Source: Asterochloris sp. CNOR1 (lineage: Eukaryota > Chlorophyta > Trebouxiophyceae > Trebouxiales > Trebouxiaceae). From it: DNA of 64,000 bases. The stretch spans positions 2,108,001 to 2,172,000 of the forward strand of contig OZ017746.1 in the NCBI GenBank assembly GCA_963969365.1, given 5' to 3'. The first letter of the stretch is position 1, and each line of letters starts with the position of its first letter. Shown piece by piece: positions 35,591 through 49,000 of this stretch. A program made the position numbers and the translations under genes. Below the pieces are notes generated by a model that saw only the letters and a program-made list of their open reading frames with translations, was not told where the DNA came from and ran no database searches.

Positions 35591-36484
35591 CTGCTGCCCG
35601 CGGTGGCGCGCTGCTCCCTCGCGCCATCGTCTGCAGTCGTTGCTGGGCCGCGCAGCACCCGGCCTCCAGTGCCAGGGGCTTGTGGCCAGCCAGGAGCACC
35701 ATCGTGGCGCCACGACCTGGGATGCACCTCAGTCTTGGACAATGATTGGCCGCAGCATAACTCATCAACTCCTTCAGAACAGCCTTCCCTCCACCCAGCA
35801 GCCCCACCTGCTGATGTCCGGCTGTGGCGCCTTTGGCACCACAGACACGACCCCGACGCTAGGCGTCCCGCGGCTCCACACTATAGACGCACTGCCTGTC
35901 AAGCAAGCTGGTGTGACCAGCCCGAGACAGAACCCCCCTCCCCCCCGGCTGCTGCTGCTGCAAGCTGGTGCTGCGCGCAACACACATATAGCTCAGCACC
36001 CAGTTCAGCAGCAGAAGTGTCCCCTTCCTAGTCCAGGCGATGGTGGCCAACTGCCAGCCACCTTAAGCACTCCTCCGAACGCTGCAACAGTACGAGAGCT
36101 GGTAGGCCTAAGTCCCTCTGGGTGCTGCTGAACGCTGTTCTCAATAGCTGAACAGGATGCGCAGCAGCTTTCAGTGTCTTTCTGGGTCGCAATATCTCAC
36201 AAACTGCCTGGCGTGAACCAGATGTGCAAGCAATCTGCGCTTTGCTGTTCGTGCCTGCAGCTTGTACAGTCTGTTTCGGGTGATGACATCTTGAAGCCAA
36301 TCTGTTCGACTTCATGGAGTCAACTGGACAGCAGGCCATCCTGGAAGCAGGAGTGAGCCCACATTGCATCTCGTCACCGTCTGTTTAACCTCACCCAAGT
36401 TCAGCTATGCATTCTGGTCCCCTTTTCTCCTTCTTGAACTCTAATGTTGGTTTTGTGACATGACACGTCTGGTTCAAGCTGGGG
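35591..36484. other. Gap with unproven open frames
   Basis: A long plus frame (35454-36131) overlaps the end of the SIS gene and continues here, but reads as Pro- and Gln-rich filler. A minus frame (to 35807) contains GGGKAVLKELMSYAAANH, which faintly resembles an acetyltransferase helix, but it has no supported partner exons. I therefore call no gene. The 3' UTRs of the two converging neighbours must lie here. Confidence 0.35.
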
Positions 36485-37666
<1,182 letters not shown>

Positions 37667-38238
37667 GTTGTGAGGCTGAAGCCACAGGGCCACCACCTGT
37701 TGCAATGCAGGGGTGGTCACACACGCCTACACTGCAGGTGCAGGGTTAGGCGGGCTCAGACCAGGCCTGGATGTATGTTGGCCATTTGGCTTTACGATTC
37801 TCACGTGCATGAGGCCCTGAGCAAGGCATCCCTACCTCAGTTGCCTGTCTGCCTGAGCAATCAGAGATCCTTTTGCAGGCAAGTCTTGAAAGCCTAACGA
37901 TGCGACTGCAAGTGCTGATCATGCAGCAGCCATGGATGACAGCATCGACACGGGGCCAGAATGCCCGTCTGAGATACTGATGTCAGATGCTTGCCTAGGT
38001 CATCATTGAACTTCTGGACACTGTGGCTCACTTCGCCGCTGGAACCGAAGTGCCTGCTACCGCATCAATCAGCTTGGCCCTGTTCTGACCTTTAAAGACT
38101 AGGTCAAACGTTTGAGCTTGGTATCGCTGCTGATAACACCAGCGGCCCTGAACCATCGGAGACACCCCCAGCAGCCACGCTTGATTGGGCTGGGCATCTG
38201 GGCCACCCTCTGCCAACTTCAGCACCGTTTTAGGCGCC
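37667..38238. promoter_or_regulatory. Divergent spacer between UMP-CMP kinase and RIB72
   Basis: The two start codons face away from each other across 572 bp, so promoters for both should lie here. A 70-codon minus-strand frame (38028-38240) lies in it and is discussed under rejected items. I see no other coding sequence. Confidence 0.45.
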
Positions 38239-41200
38239 ATGCCTGGTCCTCTGCTGCCAAATCTGCCAGGCTACTCTGTCAGCAGCCCAGTGAGTCTGTT
38301 GCACCCCGTCTTTGTGAGAGCTGCATTGCTGGGCATCTGAAAGACAAGGACATGCCGTGGTTGCATACGCACCTTGGGCCATGCTGGTCCCGGTCGGCTG
38401 GTGCAAAACCACAAGCAGTGCACCCCAGAGCAGCCTCACTTGGCCGTACATGTTGTGCTGAGCCATGTCAGCATCACCCTGCAATATGCACCTGCTTACG
38501 AGGTGACCTTTGCCACAACACAATGAGTGGCAAATCCTAGACCTTCTCTGTGGGCACTGGAGGCTTGTCTCTCAACCCTGCACGCTGTGCTTACAAATAC
38601 TGCCCATGTCCTGCGTTGCATCTACATCCTTGTCCCAGATGTAAATCTTGTCCCATCTGTGGACCGCTGATGCCGCCCACAGCAAGTGCCAGACCCTGGC
38701 CGTTGCAAGACCACGCAGAGCAGCACAGCCAAGCCTTGTTTGCCTATCTGCAGACTGCTGACGCCGCCCACAACAAGCGTCAGACCCTGCGCTATGTGCG
38801 TGGCTATGCCAATGAGGAGCCGACCATGGTGAGCGACGATGTCCCTGAGGGTGCCACCACCACGCAGCTGCACCTGGGCGCCAGCTATACCCCTTCAAGT
38901 GTTACTGGCAGCCAGACAGCGTACCGACCACCAGGTAGGCTGCTGCTCGGTCTGGGTGGGCTTGGCCTGTGCGCGCCATGCCTGTCTGTAGAGCTTTACC
39001 TTGTTTGCCACGTCCTTTGCTACTGATTGCTTACCAAGAGCAGGACATCAGCTGGTGGCTGATGCGCATACCTGTGCACAATAGTGGGTGCGTGCTGCAT
39101 CGCGGCGGGCACCCTGAGAGCCATGATTAGAGCTGCAACCATGGCTGCAGGTGGGCGTGGGCAGACATGGGGCGGCGTGGGCAGCTCCTACCAGGTGCCC
39201 AAGTGGGTGGCCAACAACAACAAGGTGAGCTGCCTTGGCTGCACGACGCTGTTGTCCCTGGGATGTGCACTCCAGCAGGCTGGACGCATCTGGGAGCTGC
39301 ACCCAGAGCCCTGACACACAAGGCAGCAGCTGACTGTTTTGCGGCATGGTAACACAGCCTGCAGGCCAAAGATGTCATCTGTTGGGCTCAGCACTTGCAC
39401 CATGTGCTCATCCTGAGCCCCTGCAGGCACTGGCTTGGTTTGGGAGGCCTCACTCTACAGCTCATTGGTTACAGCTGAGTGTGGAGTCACTGCGTTCCCC
39501 GTCTTGGCATCGGTCACCCCGCAGGTTCTGCAGTGGGTTTGTGTAGTTCAAGGAGGCCTCACCCTACAGCTCAACCCTTTGAGGAGGAAGCAGTGTGCAG
39601 GGCCGCTGCGCTCCTCGCCCTGACATGGTCCTGGACCCTTGCTGCAGGTGCTGCGGTGGTTTGGGTACTTCAAGGAGGCGGTGGATGAGAGTGCGCTGGA
39701 AAACTGGCGGGTGCGCCGTGTGACCCTGCTGTTCTACCTGGAGGACGACACCTGCCAGGTCACTGAGCCCAAGGAGGACAACAGCGGCCTGCCCCAGGTG
39801 GGATGGGGCCTGCAGCAGGAATCGATTTGTAACAACACTACTCCTGTCATGACTGCCCGGTGACCAGTTCAAGGAGGACATCAGCGGCTTGCCCCAGGTG
39901 GGATGAGCCTTGAACAAACAGCCAACAAGCAACACAGCCTCTGGAAACTCGTTGCCAGGTTGCTGAGCCCAGGAGGGAGGAAGGCAGCCTTCCCCAGGTG
40001 AGGTGTGGCCTGTGCATGGCCACAAAGTGGGGATTGGCACGGGCTTGTGTCGCAGCAGCAGAGAGGGGCTCGGTGTCAAGATCGCTTGCAACCATGTGTC
40101 GCGTACGTTGTTTGTAGCATGTCAAAAGCTGCAACAAATTTTGCACTTTGGCAAGCACTCCTGGCCACCACTGCGCGGCATGCGCATGACGACCTCGTGA
40201 TTTTGCACGGGCCACCCATCACATACCCCCTGCCGGCAGCACGAGTCCTTGCCAGCGTGGGGCGTCAGGCCTTGCTGCTCCCTGTGGCCCAGTGCCCCCT
40301 CCAACAACCTCTGTCCCCTGCAGGGCGTGCACATCAGGCGCCACCGCATTGAAACGCCAGATGGGCGCTTCTATGAGCCCCGCGACTTTGCAGTGGGCGG
40401 CAACGTGGCGATGTACGGGCGCACATTCCACATCACGGACGCGGATGCCTTCACCCGGGGCTTCCTGCAGGACCAGGTGAGGGCGCCCAGCACTGCGTCC
40501 CCCGCCCCGCCCCGCCCCACCACCCCAAACATCTTTCCTTCCACAAACACATCCTGCAGAGGACGAGGTGAGGGCGTCAGGCATTGCTGCGCAAAACTAC
40601 CTTCAGGGTCTCCTGCAATTGCTGCCTGTCCAACATTAGCTTGTCAACTTAGTTTAGCAAGGGGACAAAACCAACTGGATGGGGAAGGCTCCAATGTTGC
40701 TGCCAAACAAAGTTAGGATCCATGCTTTGTTGAGGGCTGGATGGCTTCATGGGCCATCCAGCCTGCCACAGGGGCCCCATGCTGAGCAAGGTTGCTGGTG
40801 CAGGGCTTGGAGGTGGGGCCTGCTGAGGAGGTGCCCTGCGACCCATACGAGGAGAGGAAAAGCACCCTGAAGAGGCACGAGTCCGGTGAGCACCTTGCAT
40901 GATGCTGGCCACTCCAGCCCTGCATTGCGTGCCAGGCAGCCTGCTTAGGCATGCACACACCATCAGGCTTCCCTGCTGCAGACTGACGTTTGGGCAAGCC
41001 CTTGCATTGAAGGCAGCCTGCTGATGGGCTGCAGGTCTACCAAGCCCCTTGTCGTGCTCCTGTGATTGTACAAGTGCTAACAATCTCAACCTGAAGCGCT
41101 TGCCTCATGGTGGACCTCACCAGGATGACCCTTCTGCGTGACTGCTTCTGTGCTGCAGGCAGCCCCACCCATACGGCCCCCGGCAGCCCACCCCGTGAGA

Positions 41201-44200
41201 CCTTCTCCAGCCCCAACCGGCCAGCCAACAAGGAGGCCCTCAAGCAGTTCATGCGCAACTCACGCAAGGTGGGGCAGCCGAGCAGCCACTTGTCACCAGC
41301 ACCTGCCTGCGCCCCCGCTGGGCAGCTGCCTTGCCAGTTCGCAGCAGCCTGAACAATCAGCCTCACAAGCCAGGCAGCGTGCGTGCAGGAAGGACTCGGC
41401 AGCTGCCCTGGTCAAAGTGGCGCCTCTTGGTGCTGCAGGTTGAGTCCCACAGCGCTCACACGCTGCTGGTCACAGCCTGCTGCCACCTGCATCGCATCGG
41501 CAGGCTCTCCCTTGGGTGGATGTCTGCAGCCTGCTGCAGGTGCTGCGGTTCTACTGCATCTGGGATGACCGCCTGGCCATGTATGGGGACCGCCACCCCT
41601 ACCGCCTGCACTACTTCCTGGAGGACGACACTGTGGAGATCCTGGAGGTGCATGAGGGCAATAGTGGGCGCGACCCCTTCCCCGTGTTCTTGAGGCGGGC
41701 GCCCCTGCCCAAGGTGACGACTGGCACTGTGGCCGGCTGAACATTCCATCCGGCGGACTGCCCCGGGGTGTCGGGGGGTGCTGGCCCCCCCGTCTTCCCG
41801 AGGCAGGCCCCCCTGCCTGAGGACTGAATGTGGTGCACAGCTGGGGTCCATGCCGGCTTGTGTCCTTGCCGGCTTTGCTTTGTGGGGATGCCTTGTGTCT
41901 TCAAGGAGGAGTGCCCTCTCCTGTGTTCTGGGTGAGCTTCCCTGCTTCAGATGGAGGCTTCTGCATTGTAGACAGCTCAGGCCGTGCTGGCTTGGGATGC
42001 CAGAGGACCAAAGGGCATGTTGGGGACCGAAACTGCAGCAGCTGCACTTGGCTCCCGCAGTAGTGTGTGCTGCTGAACAGCTGCTCATGGCTTCATGGAA
42101 CAGGGGGTTGCCCCGCGGGCCCAGTTCTGATGTTGTCCACCGTCTGCACCAGAGGCACACATGCTCCTCAATCTGCAGACCCTGCCGCTCTGGCCTGCCT
42201 GCCCCAGTCTTGTGCGCTGCAGGACTTCACACGGACCAAGCCGGCCAAGAACCTGCCGCGTGAGCTGTGCTATGGTCCCCAGGACTTCCGAATCGGCACG
42301 TATGTCCAGGTGTACGGGCGTGACTTCCTGGTGCATGACTGCGATGACTTCACGCGCCACTGGTACCAGGTGGGCACTCACGCAGCGGACCTGCAGCCTG
42401 GTGCAGCCAGCCGTGCCCTCTGCATGGTCTTGCACACACGACTGGCTGATACACAGCAGGTCTGCCTTGACCTTACAATGGTCATGCTGAGGTGACACAC
42501 CCCCAACCAGTTCAGAGCAGGTCTACATTGTGGTCTGCAGAGGACACCCCTTTGTTGAGCTGCACCAGCACGCATTCTTGCAGGCCACCGGGGCTTGGAA
42601 GAAGGCGCAAGCTGCCCGCTGCACTCTCTCAGCTGCATGTCCACTGGCCTGTCCTCTACCCCTGCGCGGAGAGGACAGGCTAAGCAACATTGAGACAGTG
42701 ACTGGTCATATTGCTCTTCTGAGGAGGCTCACCTGTTTTGCTGTGCTCCACAGGAGACCCTGGGGCTGCCCCTAGACAAGCTGGAGGTCGTCCCTGTGGC
42801 AGAGGCCATCAAGCCCCTGCCTGTGCCCGCCCTGCCCCCCTACAATGGCTATGGCTCCCTGGAGGACAGCGAGCAGAGCTGCAAGAACCTGGTGGGCAGG
42901 GGTGGTAACCTGCTTGACAGGGACTTCTCACAGATGGCAGCGGGCTGCCTTCTGCTGTTCATCAAGCGGCTGCTCAGTTTGGGAGGCGCCGTGGGGCGGG
43001 CGGATCATCTGTGCTGCCTCATCGCTTGGCTGTGCCCTGCCACAGTGCGCCCTACTCCTGTGGGTGTGCCTGCCACACTGCTGCTGTGACATGCTGTCCA
43101 CAGCCAGCTGTGGCGGGTTCCTGGGGCCTGTGCCAGCCACAGTGCGGGAGGACGCCCAGCCAGACAGCTGACAAGATATGCCTAATGCAGGTGCCCAAGC
43201 CGCCAAAGAAAGACTTCTACAAGCTGATGAACAAGGATAAGATCATCCTGCGCTTCGGCTGCCGCTTTGTGGAGACAGCCACCCACAAGCTCAGCCCTGC
43301 TGACAGGTAGCAACCCGGGCTGCTGCACCTGCATCGCGTGCAGCAATGCGGTGGACACCTGCCCCACGGCATCCTGCCAGCCGCATTGTGATGCCGTGCG
43401 AGACAGCTGCACCAGCAGCCCAGCCCTGCAGCTTATGCAGCCCTGTCACATCGCCCTGTCCTGCAGATGTGCGGCATGTCTGCCTGTGTGGCCAGCCAAA
43501 ATAGCAGTGCAGCCCACTATCAAAGCTCCATCTGCAGCCGTGAGCCCAACCCCACCGCAGACACTGCAGCAGCCAACTGCCACGCCTTGCCACCCTGCAG
43601 GGATCGGCGCTTTGTGCTGTCCTACTTCATGGCAGACGACACGCTGTCCATCTTCGAGCCCCCTCTGCGCAACTCGGGCATCATCGGCGGCAAGTACCTG
43701 GAGAGGAGCAAGGTTGGTCTTGACTCAAAAGAATGCCAAGTGCATTGCTTTACATGTGCTCTGTCAAGCAAACATGCGCACAATGCAGCCCTTGGTGCAA
43801 ACCCCAACTTGCAGCCGCATGCAAGCTATGCTGCATGGGCTGCAGCAAGCCGGCTGCAGCTCAACAGCATGGGCAGTGCAGTTCTGGCCACAGCCCCTTG
43901 GCGCAAGCGGAAGCAGCTGTGCTGGCCAGGCAGCACCTGCCTGCTTGAGAGATGCGCAGCTTTTGGCTACTGCAAGACATCCCTCACCCTGGCTGGCCCT
44001 GCCATTGCAGGTCTTTAAGAACGCCAACGAGATGTACAGCGAGCAGGACCTGTACGTGGGCAAGGTGCTCCCCGTGCACCACCGCACCTTCGAGCTGCTG
44101 GAGGCTGATGAGTTCACCTACCAGGTGGGTGGTCCAGTGCATCTGTCTTTGTACTGCGTCCCAGACCTGTGCAAGCCAAAGGCAGGCATGCTCACCCTCG

Positions 44201-45423
44201 ATGGTTTCCCGCTGAACATGCTTGCTGCCTGTTGTTCTGGCACCTGCTGCCCCCGCCATGCAGGTGGTCACACCCCAGGAACGCCATCTACCTGTGCTGT
44301 CCTTACAGCATGGCGCGCAAACCCTCAAAGTGCTGGGCTGTGCTGAGTGCGTCAGGCTCCAAGGGCATGCCAGCATTTACCATGCACTGACTGGACCTGC
44401 CCTGCCTGCAGTACATGGAAAACAATCGCCATGTGTACCTCATGGCCGACTGGGAGGCAGCCATTCGGGCTGTCCGCGCCCAGATCTCAGGTGTGCAGCA
44501 GTGCCTCCAGCCCCCGCCTTTCCACTCCAGAAGGTGCCCTGCTTCCCTTCACTTCAGCTGCCTGCTCTGTGCTTACCCCTGGACATGGCCGGGTCCTGCT
44601 GTGCGTGGGCCTTACTCTGCACAGCTGGCACTTGCACAGGGGGCCATGACCACTGCCTGTGGTTTGCCATGTGCTTGGCTTGCTCCTGCTGCGTTGAACC
44701 GACCCTGTCCTGCCATGCCTTGCACAGGGACACGCACGGCTTGCTGCCTGGGCTCGGTCTGTTCAGCTTGCTTTGGCTGCGCTGTACCCTGTGCGGCCCT
44801 GCCCTGCGCATCAGAACCCTGCCCATCCCTCCCTGCAGATGAGGAGGCCCTGCGCACGGCCTTCATCAACGTGGACAAGGAGGGCAAGGGAGACATCACG
44901 GAGAGCCAGTTTGAGGAGGCCCTGCGCCAGGCCGGCGTGGAGCTCGTGCGCCACCAGGGAGTCAGCCTGTACCGCCGCCTGGCTGGGCATGCAGGCACTG
45001 CCGCTGTCCGCGTGGAGCACTTCCTTCAGGTGGGCAGCTACAGTGTGCTGTGCAACACCTGGCTGGGAATGGTGGCAGGCTGTGAGCAGGTAGGGTGGCG
45101 CTTGAGCAGCTCTTGTGAGGGTGGGCTGCTGCCTGCTTGTTGTCCCTTCTGCGCCACTCCGACAGCTTCAGCAAAATGTTTCGTTTGCAGTAGACTTGGA
45201 TGCTGTTGTGTGGCGCTTGGCCAGATGCTGCTGAGCTGAGTGATGTGGTCTCAAAACCACAGGAGACGCCTGGCCGTGGTTGATTGACACTGCGCACCAG
45301 CATTTATGCTGTTGGGCTCAAGCTTGCTGTCTTGTTTTCAAGATCAACAAAGCAGACAACATCATCGGCTACCTTGGTTGCAGGTGCTACACTCCGCATG
45401 ACGGGTTTCTGGAAAGGTCTTAA
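38239..45423 (+). CDS. RIB72: Ciliary doublet-microtubule inner protein RIB72/EFHC1
   Basis: RIB72 (animal EFHC1/EFHC2) lies inside the A-tubule of ciliary doublets. Exon 1 (38239-38289) encodes [17 protein letters not shown], like the start of Chlamydomonas RIB72, and joins in phase to [18 protein letters not shown]. Three DM10 domains follow. The first is [14 protein letters not shown]...[10 protein letters not shown]...FTRGFLQDQ (39648-40480). The second is [16 protein letters not shown]...[14 protein letters not shown]...[10 protein letters not shown] (41540-42370). The third is [16 protein letters not shown]...[14 protein letters not shown]...LEADEFTYQ (43240-44125). A degenerate EF-hand, [18 protein letters not shown], is near 44870-44925; its loop has Gln at position 12 and Lys at position 5, so calcium binding is doubtful. 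The last exon, [13 protein letters not shown], ends in TAA at 45421. That final acceptor (TTTCAAG) is the least certain piece. The order equals the family's. Confidence 0.88.
38666..38800 (+). repeat. Decayed copy of RIB72 exon 2 start in the preceding intron
   Basis: The block CTGATGCCGCCCACAGCAAG at 38667 matches CTGACGCCGCCCACAACAAG at 38757, the start of exon 2, with similarity continuing through GCCAGACCCTG. The offset is about 90 bp. It reads as a tandem duplication over the acceptor, with the upstream copy decaying inside the intron. Confidence 0.75.
39431..39690 (+). repeat. Two decayed copies of the first DM10 exon start
   Basis: The true exon start is at 39648 (GCAGGTGCTGCGGTGGTTTG, then TACTTCAAGGAGGCGG). 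A copy at 39521-39560 keeps GCAGGTTCTGCAGTGGGTTT and TTCAAGGAGGC. Another at about 39431-39470 keeps TGGTTTGGGAGGCCTCAC. The two copies also share the following CTACAGCTCA. Both lie upstream in the same intron. Confidence 0.8.
39751..40010 (+). repeat. Exact 100-bp-period tandem copies of an exon end and its donor site
   Basis: The exon end AAGGAGGACAACAGCGGCCT at 39771, followed by GCCCCAGGTGGGATG at 39791, recurs as AAGGAGGACATCAGCGGCTT at 39871 and GCCCCAGGTGGGATG at 39891. A third, more decayed TCCCCAGGTGAGGTG lies at 39991. TGCCAGGTnnCTGAGCCCA matches between about 39753 and 39953, a 200-bp offset. Three donor-like CAG/GTG sites therefore stand exactly 100 bp apart. Confidence 0.9.
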
Positions 45424-46023
45424 CTCAGGAGCCAGCAGATGACAGCGCTTACATCATGCAAAGCTTGACGTCAAGAGCACAGGCCCTCTAGTAGAGAGAA
45501 ACCTTGCAGCTGCACTTTTCTAAGCACCATGCATTGTTCCATAAGCAGACCATTGGGGGACAAGTAGGCAACGCAAGACGAGGTTCCTTGGCTAGCTCAG
45601 CCTTTGGTGGGCTGCAGTCTGAAAAGGTGCTGAACAGCATCCTGGTCGAGTCACTGCTGAAAATGCTGTTAGAAGGGCAACCAGGGGCCGAGGGGATTCT
45701 GGGGTGGACAGGTGTGCTGGGAGACAATAAAATGTGTACAAAGACAATCAAGGGGACGCTTCTGTCTCTCACAGCGAAAGGATGGGGGCTTGGTGGTATG
45801 ATGCATGACAGCATCCCCCCTGCAGCGCCTGCCGTCCCAGGCCGCACGCTGATCAGGGGGGAGGCTTAGGGCTACATACGCATCTATGATAGAGGCTCTT
45901 CAGAAGTCCAATGACCCTGGAGATGTGGTGTCTGCAAAATAAAGCCTCAATGGTGCCTTCTGAATAGTAGGCGTCTGCAGAGCCTCGACCGCGGTTTCCA
46001 GGGACCTTGAGGCCCTGCTGGAA
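45424..46023. other. Convergent gap with two opposite unproven frames
   Basis: Frames of about 120 codons exist on both strands (plus 45504-45869, minus 45488-45847). Neither shows a known motif, and at most one could be real. The region must hold both 3' UTRs of RIB72 and the bZIP gene. Confidence 0.4.
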
Positions 46024-49000
46024 TTATGTGGGCGCGACCCCTGCAGCGCCTATTGCACCAGGCCAGTTGCCCTGGGCGCGCTGCCGGATTTGGCGGCGCC
46101 CAGTGGCGCCCCAGGCGCGGGGAGGCAGGTCCCCTGCGCCGCTGTGGCTGTGCCGGCGCAGGTGTGCTGCGGCTGCAGCAGCGCCCTCCTGCGCTGTCTG
46201 CTCATCCCACAGCGGGGCTGCACGGCCGCCGTTCTGCTGCTGAGGGTCCTCACTCAGCAGCAGGTTGGGCGAGCTGCTGATGCGAGGGACTGGCTCAGGC
46301 AGCAGTCCGCCGGCCAGGCCGTATGGCAGCGACTGTGACACCTGCACAGATATTGCAGCAGCAATACAGGCTAGATCAACATGGGCCTGTTGCTGATTAG
46401 GGGAACAGCAGCATGCTGCACTCGGCCTTGGCAGCGCAGCACCTGGCCAACAACATAACATGCTGACATAAAAAAAGCAGTAGAGCCACTGGGGATGCTG
46501 CTGGCAGCCTCAAGCACCTTGCTGTCACCTCCAAAATGTTGAGGGGACCGAGGTGCTCAGGACAGCGTGGCATGCCGGCCTCACTGCAACCGATTGTCAC
46601 TCACAACCAGGGTGAGGTTCAGAGGCGCAAGGGACAGGGCGACAGAGGGACTCACCTGAAGAGGCCCTGTAGCAGGAGGGCTCGCCTCCTGCGCGTCATC
46701 CTCAGCTTCTTCCCTTGCCAGCACAGCGGCCGCAGCAGCCGCAGCTGCGGCAGCGCGCCTGCTGCTGCGGCGATGCCCCTGAGCAGCTGTGGCCTGGTGC
46801 TCATACTCCCCTCCAGCATCGATGCCATGGGCCTCGCCACGTGCCTTGTTGCGGGCCTGCTGCGGCGGGCGCCGGCTGCCAGCCCCGCTGCTGGTCACCC
46901 CCAGCTCTGCGCACTGTGCCCTGCCATGCAGCTCTCCCCTGTTGTGCAGGTGAGGCTGCTGCTGTCCCTGCCGCTGAGCGGGCGGGGGCGTCGCCTTCAG
47001 CTGCAGGTTGGGCTGCGGCCCCAGCTGCGGGAAGGAGTGCCCATTGCCTGGCCGGGCTTGGGGCATGGGCAGATTGTGCAGGACAGCCTGCTGGGGCAGT
47101 GCCTGGCTGTAGTGGGTGGTCAGGCCCAGCAGGGCATTGCGCTGGTCCACCAGCTTGGCATTGAGCACCGACTGGAGATACAGGTGCTGCTGCAGGGTCT
47201 GCAGAGCAGCAAGGACAGCCCGCACTCAGTGGTTTTGAAAGCCAGCAGATGCTGGCAGGGCAGTGTCCTGCATGGCAGGCGCAAGCAGCTCATCGGCGTC
47301 AACAGCATGTCAATTGCAGACTGCAAAGACAGCGCTGCTGAAGGGTCAGCACGTCTGGGGCACACATGCAATTGTGGTCAATGGGCACAAAGAACATGAA
47401 ATCATGTGCTTGGATGCAGCCATGCAGGGCTGCCCCATGGCCATGTCAATGACTGGGTACCATGAAGCGGCTGTGGACAGCTCTGGCACATGCGACTGTC
47501 AGAATGACTGCTTGGAATATTGCTTGGACAACTGCACACTATCTGACAAGAGCAATGCAGAAAGACATGCAGAACTGCAGAGTTTGAGTCTGACCTTGAT
47601 CTGCTGCTGGAGACCGTCCTGCTCTGCCTGCTTGCTCCGGCAGGAGCTCTTCAGCTGCGCCAGCACCTGCTGGGCCTCCAGCTTCTCAGCGGCCAAGTGG
47701 TCAGAGCGCTTGCGCAGGCCCTGCAGCAGCAAGCTACACGCTGTCATGCAGCACGGCGCAAGATGGACGCCAACTGGGGCCACATGACCACCGGGTGGCT
47801 GCATGCACGCCGGAAGGCAGCCAGCAAGCTATCCTCTGTGCCTGACAGGAGTCTTTCTTCAGCAGAGGATGAGCACAACTTCCTGGCAATAACCTGATAT
47901 GCCACATGGACTTGCCCTGTCCATCTTTGCCCCTATACTCAGCCTGCAGGCTGGAAGCAGCGGATGCACCCGAGAACATGCACCAAGCTCGTCTCCTGCT
48001 ACACACCAGGCTAGCCTGTGGCTGACCCAGCTGCCAGCCACCACTGCTGCATCTAGCCATGCACTGCTGCCTGCAGATTGCAGCACAGCCCACACAGTGC
48101 CCAGGCCGCCCCCACCTCCATGTGCGTCTTCTGCTTCATCTTGGAACGCGCGGCCGACAGGCGGTTGGCCAGAATGCGTTTGGCACGCTTGGGGTCCACG
48201 CTGGGGTCCAGGCGGGGGTCCAGCGCGGGCTGGCGCCCCCCGCGGCCCTTGCGCTGGTCAGGGGGAATGAGGTACTGGGAGTGGGCCACAGGGGGCAGCG
48301 GCGGCGCAGGGGGTGGGGCCGCCTTGCTGCGCCCCAGCTTGCCTGCGCGCAGGCAGGGGAGGGGGCCCCGTCAGGCACACTGCATGAGGAGCTGGCGCCA
48401 CTGCGGAGATGCAGCAGCGTCAGGGCCAGCAGGCAGTGCATTGCAGCCCCAAGCAGTGCCAGCAGGCGGCAGAAGAATGTGCAGCTCTAGCACGTCGACC
48501 TGTTGCTGCCAGGGAAGTACACAGACAAGAAACAAGTAGCACTGCAGCATGTAGCAGGCTGTAGCTTGTCTGCACGATGCAGGCCTTATAGCTTGCTCCA
48601 GCAGCTTGATGGTGCTGGCATGCTACACATGCCAGCTGGCAACAAACAAAGCACTCCCACAGGTGCAGCACCGTGACGTAACCACCCCTGAAGCGCTCAC
48701 TCTTGCGAACAGGCTTGGTGGGCTTGAGTTCAGCCACGTCCCGCCGGAAGTCTCTGAAGCGACTCTGCCCCTGCACCTCGTCCAGGTCTGAGGACATGCT
48801 GCGCGGCAGCTGGGCGCCCCCGGGGGGGTCCAGCTCCAGCCCGCTGAGGGCGGCCGCAGTGTCAAAGTCGGCTGAGGTGGGGTCGTCCTGGCCCCCAACC
48901 TGCATGGCCTCCCACAGGCTGAGGTCGCCCAGGTCCTGCAGGAGATGCATCGCAAGTTGTGTATCAAGAGTATCTGAGAACAGTAGTGTCCTTGCCTCCA

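Noticed and set aside
35160-35807. 215-codon minus frame beginning MGLLGGGKAVLKEL
   Set aside because: It is antisense to confirmed SIS exons, its first part only faintly resembles an acetyltransferase helix, and no partner exon joins in phase.
38028-38240. 70-codon minus-strand frame starting [13 protein letters not shown]
   Set aside because: Its ATG overlaps, on the opposite strand, the ATG of RIB72 at a CATG palindrome. The RIB72 start is supported by family resemblance and splice phase, and this frame has no known motif.
45488-45869. Opposed frames of about 120 codons on both strands
   Set aside because: Mutual overlap, no recognisable motif and position in a convergent 3' UTR region make both doubtful.
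46715-47164. Long plus-strand frames opposite the bZIP gene
   Set aside because: They are Ala/Cys/Pro-rich shadows of a GC-rich minus-strand exon with a run of alanine codons.
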